DNA of 64,000 nucleotides, taken from assembly GCA_963734725.1 (NCBI GenBank), contig CAVTIX010000019.1, positions 62,001-126,000 on the forward strand, written 5' to 3'. This DNA comes from DASXKD01 sp963734725 (GTDB lineage Bacteria; Actinomycetota; Actinomycetes; Streptosporangiales; Streptosporangiaceae). Under the pieces are notes generated by a model. That model did not search any database. It saw only the letters and a list, made by a program, of their open reading frames with translations, and was not told the DNA's origin. This document shows positions 39,467 to 49,334 of the stretch, one piece after another (position 1 is the stretch's first letter; each line of letters begins with the position of its first letter). Made by a program: the position numbers and the translations under genes.

Positions 39467-40825
39467 TCAGCCCAGAGCGAACGAGCGCAGCACCAGGCCG
39501 GTGCGCGGCTTGGGCGCGAACGAGGTGGACTTGCGCGGGACCCTCTCCCCGTGCGCCGCGACATCGCGGACGACGTCGGCCGCGATCGGCGGGCATATGA
39601 CGGCGGTGACATCCGGGGAGCGGGCCGCCGCGCGCAGCGCTTCGCCCGCGTCGTGGTGTATCTCCACGTGCTGGTCGTCGTCCTTGACGTGCCACAGCCG
39701 GCCGAGCAGCAGTTCCTGCATGACGGCTGCGGACAGCGCCCGCCACCGGTCGCTGCGGCTGGGCATCGCCTCCCGCACCGCCTCCGGATCGGGGTCGGTG
39801 AGCAGGTAGAACTCCTCCCCTCCCGCGACGAGGAACGCCGTGTGCCGTTCGCTCGCCTCGCGCAAGGCGGCCAGCGCTGCCTGCTGGGTGACCCCGGGCA
39901 GCGCGCGCGCCGTGAACGCCCGCTCCGCGAGTTGTGCGGCCGCCGCCGGGCGCAGCCCCGGGACCAGCCGGTGGATCGCGCCGATCCGCGGCGGGAACTC
40001 GGTGGAATCCACGAGCAATGCCAGCCCGGCGTCCCACGGCCCCGGCCCGGCGCCCGCCTTACGCTTGCGCGCCTGGAGTTGCAGGTAGGCGGCGTAGCGG
40101 TGGTGCCCGTCGGCGATGAGGGCCTGGTGCGAGCCCAGGTCCGCGGCGATCTCCGCCTGCTCGGCCGGGTCGGCCACCGCCCAGAGCCGGTGCCAGATGC
40201 CGTCGTCGGTGTGAATGGACACCAGTGCTTCCCGGCCGATCGCCCGGTCGATGAGCTGTGCCGTCACCGCGCCCGGGCCGGTCCCGTCGTACAGCAGGAA
40301 GATCGGCTCCAGGTTGGCGCCGGTCGCCTCCATGAGCTGGCGCCGCCCGGCAACCGGCCCCGGAATCACGTCCTCGTGCGGTAGCACCGGCCCGGCGCCC
40401 AGCGGCGCCAGCCGCAGCGCCCCGATCAGCCCGCGCTGCAGGACCGGCCCGGCGGGGAGGCTCTGCTCGTACACATACAGCGCCGGCCGGGGATCGGGCA
40501 CCAGGATGCCGTCGTCCTGCCAGTCGCGCAGCAGCCGGGCCGCGTCCGCGTAGGCGTCCGCGGCCGCAGGCGCCGCGCCCGGCGCCGCGGCGCCATTGCC
40601 GGCCGCGCGGGGGTTACTGGCAATGTGTCGGGGCAGGATCAAACGGACAATGTTGTGCGGATCGGAGGCCAGCAGGTGGTCTTCGGCGTCGTGGGCGATC
40701 ACGTCATACGGTGGAGACGTGACCTCCGCGAGACCGCTGACCCGGTCCTGCGCATAACGCAGCCCGCGGAACGGTGCCAGCACGAGGCTGGCCGCTGGCG
40801 GCGCGCCGGACGGAAGGATCTGCAC
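39467..40825 (-). CDS. DUF1015 family protein
   Basis: 452 residues from GTG 40825 (ATG 40840 is possible). Family motifs: LVLAPFRGLRYAQDRVSGLAEVTSPPYDVI, DPHNIVRLILPRH, VLPHEDVIPGPVAGRRQLMEATGANLEPIF, LIADGHHRYAAYLQLQ and LLVDSTEFPPRIGAIHRLV. The biochemical role of the family is not established. It diverges head to head from the TPR gene with essentially no intergenic DNA. Confidence 0.85.
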   Translation of the reverse strand: MQILPSGAPPAASLVLAPFRGLRYAQDRVSGLAEVTSPPYDVIAHDAEDHLLASDPHNIVRLILPRHIASNPRAAGNGAAAPGAAPAAADAYADAARLLRDWQDDGILVPDPRPALYVYEQSLPAGPVLQRGLIGALRLAPLGAGPVLPHEDVIPGPVAGRRQLMEATGANLEPIFLLYDGTGPGAVTAQLIDRAIGREALVSIHTDDGIWHRLWAVADPAEQAEIAADLGSHQALIADGHHRYAAYLQLQARKRKAGAGPGPWDAGLALLVDSTEFPPRIGAIHRLVPGLRPAAAAQLAERAFTARALPGVTQQAALAALREASERHTAFLVAGGEEFYLLTDPDPEAVREAMPSRSDRWRALSAAVMQELLLGRLWHVKDDDQHVEIHHDAGEALRAAARSPDVTAVICPPIAADVVRDVAAHGERVPRKSTSFAPKPRTGLVLRSFALG

Positions 40826-40827
40826 AT

Positions 40828-41373
40828 ATGTCAGAAGCATCGCACGGCGGCTACGATTCCCGTTCTGGCCGAGATCCCCAGGCCAGTGACGGCCAGCCAG
40901 CCGGGGATGTGGACCAGGATGTCCCGCGGATCGACGGCAGCCAGCAGGCCCGGGGAGGCGACAGCTACGCGTGGTACCGCCGGGGACTCGACCTGCTGAG
41001 CCGGGGAAGCCCCGCCGCGGCAGCCGAGTTGCTGGAACGGGCCGCGGAAGCCGAGCCGGGCGCGCGCAGCGTCCGTGAGGCCCTGGCCAGGGCGCAGTTC
41101 GACGCAGGCCGGTATGCCCAGGCGGCGGACAGCTTCCGCCAGAACGTGGAGGCGATCCCGAGTGACGACTACGCTCACTTCGGCCTCGGCCTCGCCCTCG
41201 CCAGGTGCGGGGATCCGGCGGCCGCGGCGGAGCATCTCGCGCTGGCCGCCGCCATGCGCCCGGAGCTGGCGCACTACGCGGAGGCGCTGCGCAGGGTCCG
41301 GGCCACGCTGGCGGCACGAACCCAGGCCGGACCCGGGGAAGCGCCGTCCGCGCCGGCCCCGGATGGCGAATAG
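40828..41373 (+). CDS. Small tetratricopeptide-repeat protein
   Basis: 181 residues from ATG 40828 with GGAAGGA upstream. A disordered N-terminus of about 50 residues precedes three TPR-like units: AWYRRGLDLLSRGSPAAAAELLERAAEAEPG, VREALARAQFDAGRYAQAADSFRQNVEAIPSD and AHFGLGLALARCGDPAAAAEHLALAAAMRPE. Probably a protein-protein adaptor. It precedes the HAD phosphatase gene, its usual neighbour in actinomycetes. Confidence 0.8.
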   Translation: MSEASHGGYDSRSGRDPQASDGQPAGDVDQDVPRIDGSQQARGGDSYAWYRRGLDLLSRGSPAAAAELLERAAEAEPGARSVREALARAQFDAGRYAQAADSFRQNVEAIPSDDYAHFGLGLALARCGDPAAAAEHLALAAAMRPELAHYAEALRRVRATLAARTQAGPGEAPSAPAPDGE

Positions 41374-41580
41374 TGCGTGTCCCGTAGATCGATGCCGCCG
41401 CGAGCGGCTGTCATGAAGAGGGAAAGTAAAGGGGGACCAGGGAGGCGGGCGGGGGTGGGGATCGCGCGGCGGAGGAGGAGCTCGTAGTGGTTCCTATGGG
41501 TGACGACGACAACGCAGCGAGGCGCCCGTCCGGCAGTCGCGCTGCAGGCTGGATGATCTATAGGGCATGCCCTCACCCCG

Positions 41581-42657
41581 GTGACCGGTCCCGCCATGGC
41601 GGGTGACCCGCCGCGGGGCGGCGCCCCGGCCGGTGACAACATGCCGCTGCGCGGTTCCACCGAGCCCCTCGCCTCTAGGTATGACGTCGCCCTGCTCGAC
41701 CTCGACGGGGTTGTCTACCTCGGCGGCGCCCCCATCCCCGGAGCGGCCGAGGCGCTGGCCAAGGCGGCCGCGTCGGGCATGCGGCTCGCGTTCGTGACCA
41801 ACAACGCCTCCCGCACCCCGTCGGCCATCGCGGCCCAGCTCACCGGGCTCGGGGTGCCGGCCCGTCCCGGAGAGGTCATCACCGCGGCGCAGGCTGCGGC
41901 ACGGCTGCTGGCCGAGCACCTGCCCGCCGGGGCGCCGGTGCTGGTGGTCGGCGGCATGGGCCTGCGCCTGGCGGTCCGGGAGCGCGGGTTCCGCCCGGTG
42001 ACCATCGCGGCCGACCACCCGGCCGCCGTGGTCCAGGGGTACGCGCCCGACCTCAGCTACTCGCTGCTGGCGGAGGGCGGGCTCGCGGTAGCCGCCGGCG
42101 CCCTGTTCGTCGCCTCGAACGCGGACTCCACTCTGCCCACGCCCCGCGGGCGGCAGCCGGGCAACGGCGCCCTCATCCAAGTGATCGCCACCGCCACCGG
42201 GCGGTCGCCGCTGATCGCTGGGAAGCCGGAACCGCCGCTGCACGCCGAGGCGGTAGCCCGCAGCGGGGCGCGGCGCCCGCTCGTGGTCGGAGACCGGCTC
42301 GACACCGACATCGAGAGCGCGGTCCGTTCCGGCGCCGACAGTCTGCTCGTGCTGACCGGGGTGACCCGTCCGCTGGACGCGGTCCTCGCCTCCGCTCGGC
42401 ACCGGCCGACCTACCTGGCCGAGAGCCTGGCCGGGCTGCTCGGCCCGCACCCCGAGGTGACCGTCACCGGCGACACGTTCTGCTGCGAAGGCTGGCGCGC
42501 CACCGCGACCAGCAGCCAGGTCGCGCTTAGCGGCGCCGGCGCCGCCATCGACGGCCTGCGCGCGCTCTGCGCCGCTGCCTGGTCCGCGGGCGGGGTGAGC
42601 GCCGAGGCCGCGGCAAACGCGCTGGCCGGGCTGGATCTGCCCCGCCCCCGGGGCTGA
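41581..42657 (+). CDS. HAD-superfamily IIA hydrolase (NagD-like phosphatase)
   Basis: 358 residues if started at GTG 41581; ATG 41596 and 41641 are alternatives. Motif I DLDGVVYLG with the nucleophile Asp, motif II in FVTNNASRTPS, the class IIA cap, and motif III/IV in LIAGKPEPPLH and VVGDRLDTDIESAVRSGADSLLVLTGVT are intact. Predicted sugar-phosphate or nitrophenyl-phosphate phosphatase. A C-terminal extension of about 80 residues follows the HAD fold. Confidence 0.88.
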   Translation: MTGPAMAGDPPRGGAPAGDNMPLRGSTEPLASRYDVALLDLDGVVYLGGAPIPGAAEALAKAAASGMRLAFVTNNASRTPSAIAAQLTGLGVPARPGEVITAAQAAARLLAEHLPAGAPVLVVGGMGLRLAVRERGFRPVTIAADHPAAVVQGYAPDLSYSLLAEGGLAVAAGALFVASNADSTLPTPRGRQPGNGALIQVIATATGRSPLIAGKPEPPLHAEAVARSGARRPLVVGDRLDTDIESAVRSGADSLLVLTGVTRPLDAVLASARHRPTYLAESLAGLLGPHPEVTVTGDTFCCEGWRATATSSQVALSGAGAAIDGLRALCAAAWSAGGVSAEAAANALAGLDLPRPRG

Positions 42658-42818
42658 CCCGCGCCGGGCCGGAGCCGGCCCAAAGTCAACGTCGGGCCTA
42701 CTCCCTGGGGAGGACACGAATCAGCGCCCCGGGCGACGCGCCGGACCCTGCCTGGCGGCAAGACTGGCCTGACACGACAGGCGGGCAGGGCGCCCGCACA
42801 CCGGGGAAGGAACCAGCG

Positions 42819-43784
<966 letters not shown>

Positions 43785-43785
43785 G

Positions 43786-44622
43786 ATGGCAACGACCCAG
43801 ATAGCCCCGGCCGTGAGCGAGCGCCTGCTACCACCGCAGACCGGCCGGGCCGGCTTCGGTGATGCGCTGCGGTCCGAGTTCACCAAGATCAAGTCCACCC
43901 GGTCGACCTACTGGACCCTGCTCGCCCTCGTGGTGGTCTGCGTCGGCATCGGCGCCCTGGCCTGCGCCGGAACCGCGTCACATCCCCAGGGGGTCAGCCC
44001 AGCCAATTTCGACGCTACCCAGCAGAGCCTGGCCGGCCTCTACGTGGGCCAGCTCGTCATCGCGGCGCTCGGCGCGCTGACCATCACCTCCGAGTACTCG
44101 ACCGGGATGATCCGCACCTCGCTGACGGTGCAGCCGCGCCGCGGCGTCGTGTTCACTGCCAAAGCCGTTGTGTTCGCGGTGGTCACCCTGGTCACTGGGC
44201 TGATCACGTCGTTCGGGTCGTTCTTCGTCGGCCAGGCGATCTTGTCCAGCCACCACCTGTCGGCCACGCTCGGCGAGCCGAACGTGCTCCGCGCAGTGAT
44301 CGGCGGCGCCCTGTTCCTGACCGCGTGCGGCATGCTCGCCTATGGGCTCGGCGCCGTGCTGCGGCATACAGCGGCCGCCATCAGCGCCACCATTGGGCTG
44401 CTGTTCGTGCTGACCGTGCTGGTCCAGTTCCTGCCGCAGTCGTGGCAGAACAACGTGGATAAGTGGATGCCCGCGCTCGCGGGCAGCCAGATCTGGGCGA
44501 CCAAGGCCGTCGGAGGCGGGGCGCACCAGTTCCCCGCCTGGGGCGGGTTCGCGGTGCTGGCCGGGTACGCCGCGGTCGCGATGATCGCCGGGCTGGTCTG
44601 CTTCCGCACCCGCGACGCCTGA
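43786..44622 (+). CDS. ABC-2 type transporter permease
   Basis: 278 residues with six hydrophobic helices. The N-terminal LRSEFTKIKSTRSTYWTLLALVVV is the hallmark of actinobacterial ABC-2 permeases; ITSEYSTGMIRTSLTVQPRRG follows in the first loop. Together with the upstream ATPase it forms a simple exporter (presumably a dimer of each). A strong hairpin follows. Confidence 0.88.
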   Translation: MATTQIAPAVSERLLPPQTGRAGFGDALRSEFTKIKSTRSTYWTLLALVVVCVGIGALACAGTASHPQGVSPANFDATQQSLAGLYVGQLVIAALGALTITSEYSTGMIRTSLTVQPRRGVVFTAKAVVFAVVTLVTGLITSFGSFFVGQAILSSHHLSATLGEPNVLRAVIGGALFLTACGMLAYGLGAVLRHTAAAISATIGLLFVLTVLVQFLPQSWQNNVDKWMPALAGSQIWATKAVGGGAHQFPAWGGFAVLAGYAAVAMIAGLVCFRTRDA

Positions 44623-44636
44623 CGGGGACCAGAGAT

Positions 44637-44670
44637 GCCCCGGTGCCCGGTGTTCTCCGGGCGCCGGGGC
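44637..44670. terminator. Bidirectional hairpin between the ABC permease and the nei remnant
   Basis: GCCCCGGTGCCCGG and CCGGGCGCCGGGGC form a 14-bp stem with one wobble and a 6-base loop. It lies between convergent genes. Confidence 0.75.
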
Positions 44671-44724
44671 GCTTTGCTGCGCGCAGGGCGCCCCGGCGCC
44701 GGAGGGCGTCGTTACTCAACGGAA

Positions 44725-45033
44725 TCAGGTCTGACAGTGCGGGCACCAGAACGTGACCCGGCTCTCTGCGTCGCTGCCCTGGTCGGCGGTGCGGACCGGC
44801 GTGCCGCAGCGGCGGCAAGGCCGGCCCGCGCGGCCGTAGACCCAGGTCTCCTCGCCCCGCCGCCGGGTGCCCGTGGTGATCTGGCCAAACCGTTCCTTGT
44901 TCGCTTCGAGCAGCCGTTTGGCCAGGTCCACCAGCGCAGTCAGGTCGGCGACCTCACCCACGGGGCGCCACGGGTTGACGCCGCGCAGGAACAGCGTCTC
45001 CGCTTTGTACACGTTGCCGATACTTGTCGGCAA
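44725..45033 (-). pseudogene. 3' fragment of a Nei/Fpg-type DNA glycosylase, cut by the recombinase
   Basis: About 98 residues of the C-terminal half: SIGNVYKAETLFLRGVNPWRPVGEVADLTALV (helix-two-turn-helix) and the complete zinc finger CRRCG...FWCPHCQT. The N-terminal catalytic MPEG domain is absent; homology stops exactly at the codons for SIGN, where sequence upstream of the serine recombinase begins. The fragment is close kin of the intact paralogue at 58.5-59.3 kb. No 5' half was found elsewhere in the window. Confidence 0.85.
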
Positions 45034-45034
45034 C
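45013..45034. other. Candidate attachment-site dyad at the nei/recombinase junction
   Basis: GTTGCCGA-TACTTG-TCGGCAAC: perfect 8-bp inverted arms around a 6-base centre lie precisely where nei homology ends and 21 bases before the recombinase start. Large serine integrases usually sit next to one such hybrid site. Confidence 0.5.
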
Positions 45035-45042
45035 TAATTTAC

Positions 45043-45048
45043 TACAAT
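45043..45048 (+). promoter_or_regulatory. -10 element for leaderless recombinase mRNA
   Basis: TACAAT ends six bases before the ATG, and no Shine-Dalgarno exists, so the mRNA probably starts at or next to the ATG. A -35 would fall inside the junction dyad. Confidence 0.45.
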
Positions 45049-45054
45049 GTATGC

Positions 45055-46521
45055 ATGGACGTAGAACCTGGCCGCGCAGCCCAGCTTGTCGACATCTACG
45101 CCAGGGTCAGCTACCGCGTGCGCAAGGACAAGCGCGAACCGTCAACCGAAGGCCAGGTCTCGGTGTGTCGTGCCCGGCTCACTGAACTCGGCCTGGGGGA
45201 AGGTGAGGTCCTGATCGACCCCGGCCGCTCGGCGTGGAACACAGCCGTCAAGCGCGAGGCTTGGGATGAGCTGATGGACCGGCTTGAGCGCGGCGTGTCC
45301 GGCGGCGTGATCGTGTTCGACCTTGAACGCTTCAGCCGTCAGCCGAAGGACGGCGAGCGGCTGATCGAGCTGGCCGCCAACGGGCTAGTGGTGCTCGACA
45401 GCGAGAGTGAATACGACCTGCGCACCCCGAACGGCAAGAAGGCGTTCCGCGACGCTATGAACGCCGCCGCCTACTACTCCGACCGGCTATCGACCAGAAG
45501 CGCCCGTGGCAAGAAGCTCAAGGCCATGGCGGGCGAGCCGAACGGCTCATCCCGGCCGTTTGGCTTCGAGGCCGATCTCGTGACCATACGTGAAGACGAG
45601 GCCGAGATCATCCGAGACCTGACTAGGCGATTCTTGGCGGGGGAGTCCCAGGACGTACTGCTCGCTGAGCTCAATGCACGCGGCGTCCGCACCAGCTACG
45701 GCAAGTCGTGGGCACGAGGCAGCTTGCGGCGAATCCTGACCCGGGAACGCAACTGCGGCAGGATCATCTACACCGACCCGGCGACGGGTGTCACCTCTGT
45801 TGTCGGCGGCCTGCCGGGTGAGCCGATCGTCACAGAGGAGGACTTCGACCGGGTCCGCGCGATGTATGCCGCACGCCGTCGTGGTCGTCCGAACTCGTGG
45901 CACTACCTCTGCTCGGGGATCGTTACGTGCGGCGTGGAGGGCTGCGGTCGGCCTCTGTACGGAAGGCCGCGCAAAAACGTGAAGCCATACCCGGACGGCG
46001 CGGTTAACCGGCAGTACTGGTGCCCGAAAACCCACGGCGGATGCGGTCGCATCGCTATCGACCAGCGTGCCTTGGACGAAGCCGCCGCGGCGCTCGCCAT
46101 TGAGATTCTGGCCGATCCCCGTCACGCCGCTGCAATCGAGGCCGTAGCCCGTGAAGTTGAGAGCCAAACCGCGCGGCTGGACCTGGCCATCGCCGAGGCC
46201 GAGAGCGTTGCCGAGGCCCTCGCCGACTGCCTTGGGCGCGGTGATATCACTCTCGCCCGTTACGACACAGCTGTCCGTCCACTTGATGAGCGCATCGCCA
46301 AGCTCAAGGCCGAGCGGGCCGCATTCGGCGGCCCATTTCCACGGCGGCTGCCAACAGCGAGTCGTAAGCACTGGCAGCGCCGATGGACCGATGCTGATCC
46401 AGAGGAGAGGCGGGCGCTGCTCAAGATGGCGCTGCGCAGCAGACGTCTGATCGTCGGCCCGGCTGCCACCGGTACACCCGTCCAACGGGCCGACGTCACC
46501 CGCCGGATCAGGATCGAGTAG
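45055..46521 (+). CDS. Large serine recombinase (site-specific integrase)
   Basis: 488 residues. The resolvase-type catalytic domain has the nucleophile Ser at about 19 (IYARVS), Arg-rich FDLERFSRQPKDGERLI and ARGKKLKAMAGE. The recombinase domain follows (GFEADLVTIREDEAEIIRDLTRRFLAGES, LLAELNARGVRTSYGKSWARGSLRRIL), then a zinc ribbon (CGVEGCGRPLYG...YWCPKTHGGCG) and a coiled-coil region (VESQTARLDLAIAEAESVAEAL) with a C-terminal basic part. All parts of a phiC31/A118-type integrase are present. Local codon use is less G/C-biased than in neighbours, fitting acquisition. It interrupts a nei gene. Confidence 0.93.
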   Translation: MDVEPGRAAQLVDIYARVSYRVRKDKREPSTEGQVSVCRARLTELGLGEGEVLIDPGRSAWNTAVKREAWDELMDRLERGVSGGVIVFDLERFSRQPKDGERLIELAANGLVVLDSESEYDLRTPNGKKAFRDAMNAAAYYSDRLSTRSARGKKLKAMAGEPNGSSRPFGFEADLVTIREDEAEIIRDLTRRFLAGESQDVLLAELNARGVRTSYGKSWARGSLRRILTRERNCGRIIYTDPATGVTSVVGGLPGEPIVTEEDFDRVRAMYAARRRGRPNSWHYLCSGIVTCGVEGCGRPLYGRPRKNVKPYPDGAVNRQYWCPKTHGGCGRIAIDQRALDEAAAALAIEILADPRHAAAIEAVAREVESQTARLDLAIAEAESVAEALADCLGRGDITLARYDTAVRPLDERIAKLKAERAAFGGPFPRRLPTASRKHWQRRWTDADPEERRALLKMALRSRRLIVGPAATGTPVQRADVTRRIRIE

Positions 46522-46527
46522 GTGTGT

Positions 46528-46665
46528 TCACGCGGCCGGTTCCTGGCCCTCGGCGGCGTCGAGGCGCACTGCCAGCCTGGCCACAGCAGCCACCTGCGGC
46601 GCGGTCAGCGGTGCATGTTCGTGAAGATCCCGGCCACCCCAGCAGGTCTCACCGCGATCACGCAA
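46528..46665 (-). CDS. Possible small basic/helical protein next to the recombinase
   Basis: A 45-codon frame from a TTG reads LRDRGETCWGGRDLHEHAPL then TAPQVAAVARLAVRLDAAEG. The C-terminal half has the look of the APLTxxQxAxxARL helix seen in small proteins of actinobacterial mobile elements. The start is weak and no Shine-Dalgarno was found. The rest of the gap 46522-46818 holds nothing recognisable and has a short AT-rich patch at 46705-46725. Confidence 0.3.
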   Translation of the reverse strand: MRDRGETCWGGRDLHEHAPLTAPQVAAVARLAVRLDAAEGQEPAA

Positions 46666-46818
46666 GTCACCCTAGACAAGCCCTATCCTCCCAGGCCAAA
46701 GGCGCTTTTATATGTAAACCGATCAAGGCCGATCGGTCACTGGCGAAAGCCCGAGGCTAGCCCGGCACCATCGGCCAGACCGCCGTTCACGCGGAAGATA
46801 ACGCCGCGGCGATGTCGC

Positions 46819-47355
46819 TCATGAGTCACCGGCTGTCTCCTCAAGGCCGATGACATGGCCCGCGGCACGCACGCGGAACTCCTCGAGAAGATCCGCCTGA
46901 CGCCGGGCCCTGGAGATGAGCTCATCCAGCCGGCCGGGGTCGAGCCGCTTGTCCGTCTCCGCCAGAACCCGCAGCGTGCGCCAGCCCGCGGCCTTGCCTT
47001 CCACGCCCAGCCGCAGCATCTCCAGCTCTTCCAGGCTGCTGAGGGGCGACCGGGTGAGAAGATAGCCGTTGAGCTTCAGCCGTGCAGCCTTCTCGCCGAT
47101 CCAAGCTGCGTAGACCTTGTAGCCGCGGACCGGGATGCTAAGTGCGGCCATGATGTCCTCCAGCGCGGCGCGATCCTGCGCGACTTCGGCGACCAGGCGC
47201 TGCAAGGTGCCGGCCGCCGGGCCTGGGTGTGATGCCGCCACCCGGCGTGCCAGCTCAAGCCCACCGGTCGCACCCGCCAGATGATCATTGAGATAGATGC
47301 CGAGCAAGGCGTGCCCGGATCGCCTGGTGCCTGTCGAAGTGCCTGCCCCTGCCAT
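46819..47355 (-). CDS. Conserved hypothetical helical protein
   Basis: 178 residues from ATG 47355, which has GGAGGGG three bases upstream. Almost all-helical: LLGIYLNDHLAGATGGLELARRVAASHPG, LQRLVAEVAQDRAALEDIMAAL, KVYAAWIGEKAARLKLNGYLL, LEELEMLRLGVEGKAAGWRTLRVLAETD, LDELISRARRQADLLEEFRVRAAGHVI. It resembles a ferritin-like or four-helix bundle, seen in many actinomycetes without assigned function. It is divergent from the dehydrogenase remnant. Confidence 0.7.
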   Translation of the reverse strand: MAGAGTSTGTRRSGHALLGIYLNDHLAGATGGLELARRVAASHPGPAAGTLQRLVAEVAQDRAALEDIMAALSIPVRGYKVYAAWIGEKAARLKLNGYLLTRSPLSSLEELEMLRLGVEGKAAGWRTLRVLAETDKRLDPGRLDELISRARRQADLLEEFRVRAAGHVIGLEETAGDS

Positions 47356-47505
47356 GACCCCTCCACGCTGGACTCCGGATGTACCCTCACTCTCTGCCAC
47401 CTCAGACGCGGCTTATGCGTCGAAGGGCGCACCAGCTCGCATACGTCCGGCCCTGTTGTGTCGGATGCCTGCCCCTGGCCGATGCGCTTCCAGTGCTGCC
47501 CCGCC

Positions 47506-48534
47506 ATGGACCTGGCGGCGTCGCTTCCGGCACCGGCAGCATTCAGCGCAGAGGCCGCCGGCAGAGCCAGTCTGGGATACATGGAGGTGGCCACGGTCGC
47601 CGAGTCGCGCACGCCCGTGATCTCGGAGGGTGCCACCGTGGCGATGGCCTACGGGCATCGCACCGCGTACGTCGGCGACCCGGTCACAGACCGTGTGGTG
47701 CCGCTTCCCGCGGACCTCGATCCGCTGCTCGGCATCTATGTCGCGCACATGGGGCCGATCTGCGCCAACGGCCTGTTGCACGCCGCCGCGGACCTGTGCG
47801 GGTCCGAGGTGCGCTCGCTCGGGGACGGAGTGCGCGGCCGGCGGGTCGCGGTGATCGGCGCCGGGGTGGTGGCCCTGCTCATTGCGTTGCTCGCCCGCCG
47901 GCACGGCGCCGCGTCTGTCGTGGTTCTCGACCCGACCCCCGGACGCCGGGCGGCGGCCGAGGCCCTGGGGCTGGAGTCGCTCGACCCAGCAGGGCCGAAG
48001 GACGTGGCCACCACCCTGAAAACCCGGTGGCGGCACGCCCCGGGCGACCGGGGTGCGGACGTGGTGTTCCAGTGCCGCGGGCAGGCCGCGGCACTGCATC
48101 TGGCGTTGCGGGTGGCTCGCCCGCAGGCGACCGTGATCGATCTGGCGTTCTACCAGGGCGGGGCAGCCGAGCTGCGGCTCGGCGCGGAATTCCACCACAA
48201 CGGCCTGGGGATGCGGTGCGCCCAGATCGGCCGGGTGCCCCGGGGCCTGACGCACACCTGGGACCGGGAACGGCTCTCCGCCGAGACGATCGACCTCCTG
48301 CGTGCGGACGGCACAGCGATTCGGGAGCACCTGGTGACGACGGTCATCCCGTTCCAGGACGCACCGGAGTTCTTCGCGAACCTGGCCGCGGGGCACCGGC
48401 ACGAACTGCAGGCCATCCTCGCCTTCGACCATCCGGCAGCAGAGCCACACCCGGCCCGAGCCCTCCCGGCTCGAACAATGCACACAGCCACGCCACCGAG
48501 ATGGGGCTGCACATTGACCCAGCCATCCGGCTGA
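47506..48534 (+). pseudogene. Zinc-type alcohol dehydrogenase-like protein, 5'-truncated
   Basis: The nucleotide-binding domain is whole (VRGRRVAVIGAGVVALLIALLARRHGAASVVVLD). The end of the GroES-like domain is present (YMEVATVAES...LDPLLGIYVAHMGPICANGLLHAA), but the first 70-80 residues of the family are missing. The sequence before LGYMEV (ATG 47506 to 47575) is unrelated Ala/Pro-rich filler. It is therefore probably a deletion remnant, although a short product is possible. Last 50 residues are also low complexity. Confidence 0.55.
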
Positions 48535-48895
48535 CGGCCGAGCTGGCCCGGGCGGAGGTGCTAGCCACCGCCGGTCCGCCGTGCTTTCTTCATCCGATCA
48601 TGCGGGCGGCGGTGAGCGCATCGCTGACGAACGACAAAGCGCCATGCGGGCCACTGGTCGCAACCCGTGGGCTCAACCGTGACCGCGGTGCGCTTGGTCA
48701 GGTCGCTGCGCGGCTGACACGCGTGCAGCCGGCGCGGTGCGGGTCGCGGAGTGCCTCGACTGGCGGCCCGGTCCGCGATGGACACCGGCGCGCCGGGGCA
48801 GGCCGGGGTACTGCTGCGCCGCGCGGCGAGCCGGCCGCCCTACGGCGCGCTGATCACGGACTACGCACGGCTGGGAACTGTACGCGCCTGTTGAG
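48511..48895 (+). pseudogene. Remnant of a LuxR-type (LAL) ATP-binding regulator
   Basis: HIDPAIRLTAELARAEVLATAGPPCFLHPIMRAAVSASLTNDKA recalls the FVHPLVRAAVY segment of large LuxR regulators. A later stretch in another frame (MDTGAPGQAGVLLRRAASRPP) recalls their TPR-like part. At least one frameshift and both ends are lost. The rest of the gap to 49334 holds no recognisable gene. Confidence 0.4.
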
Positions 48896-49334
48896 CGATC
48901 GTATGCAGACATTCCCTTCCGGGGAGCCGCGAGGCAAAGTGGCTCGCTCCGTGAGGCCGTGCCGTTCGCCGAGTTCAACTGGCATTCGCCTGACGCGAGC
49001 ACGCTGGCTGCCCAGTCCCGCTGCTTGTCCGGTCCCTGGTGATCGAGGAGCCCGACGGGTATCGGCCGGCAGGGCTCAGAAATAGTGTCTCCGGCCGCCG
49101 ACCGCCAGGCGCCCGGCCAGCTGCTCTGGGCTGATCGTTTGGATACTCATCGGGCGATGCGCGGGACTGTGATGCTCAGCTACATGCTTTCCGCGCAGCC
49201 CGGGCGTCAGCTGGACCGGCTGATCAAGGTACTACGCTGGCCGTCGATGACCTCTGGGTAGGCAGCCGCCACGTCGTCCTGGCGCCCGGGTCCGGTGCCG
49301 TGCCCTGACACGTGGCATGGATTTGCCGCGGTGG

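Noticed and set aside
47379..49085. 568-codon plus-strand open frame
   Set aside because: Shadow frame of the dehydrogenase for most of its length; only the short regulator-like part near 48.5-48.7 kb reads as protein.
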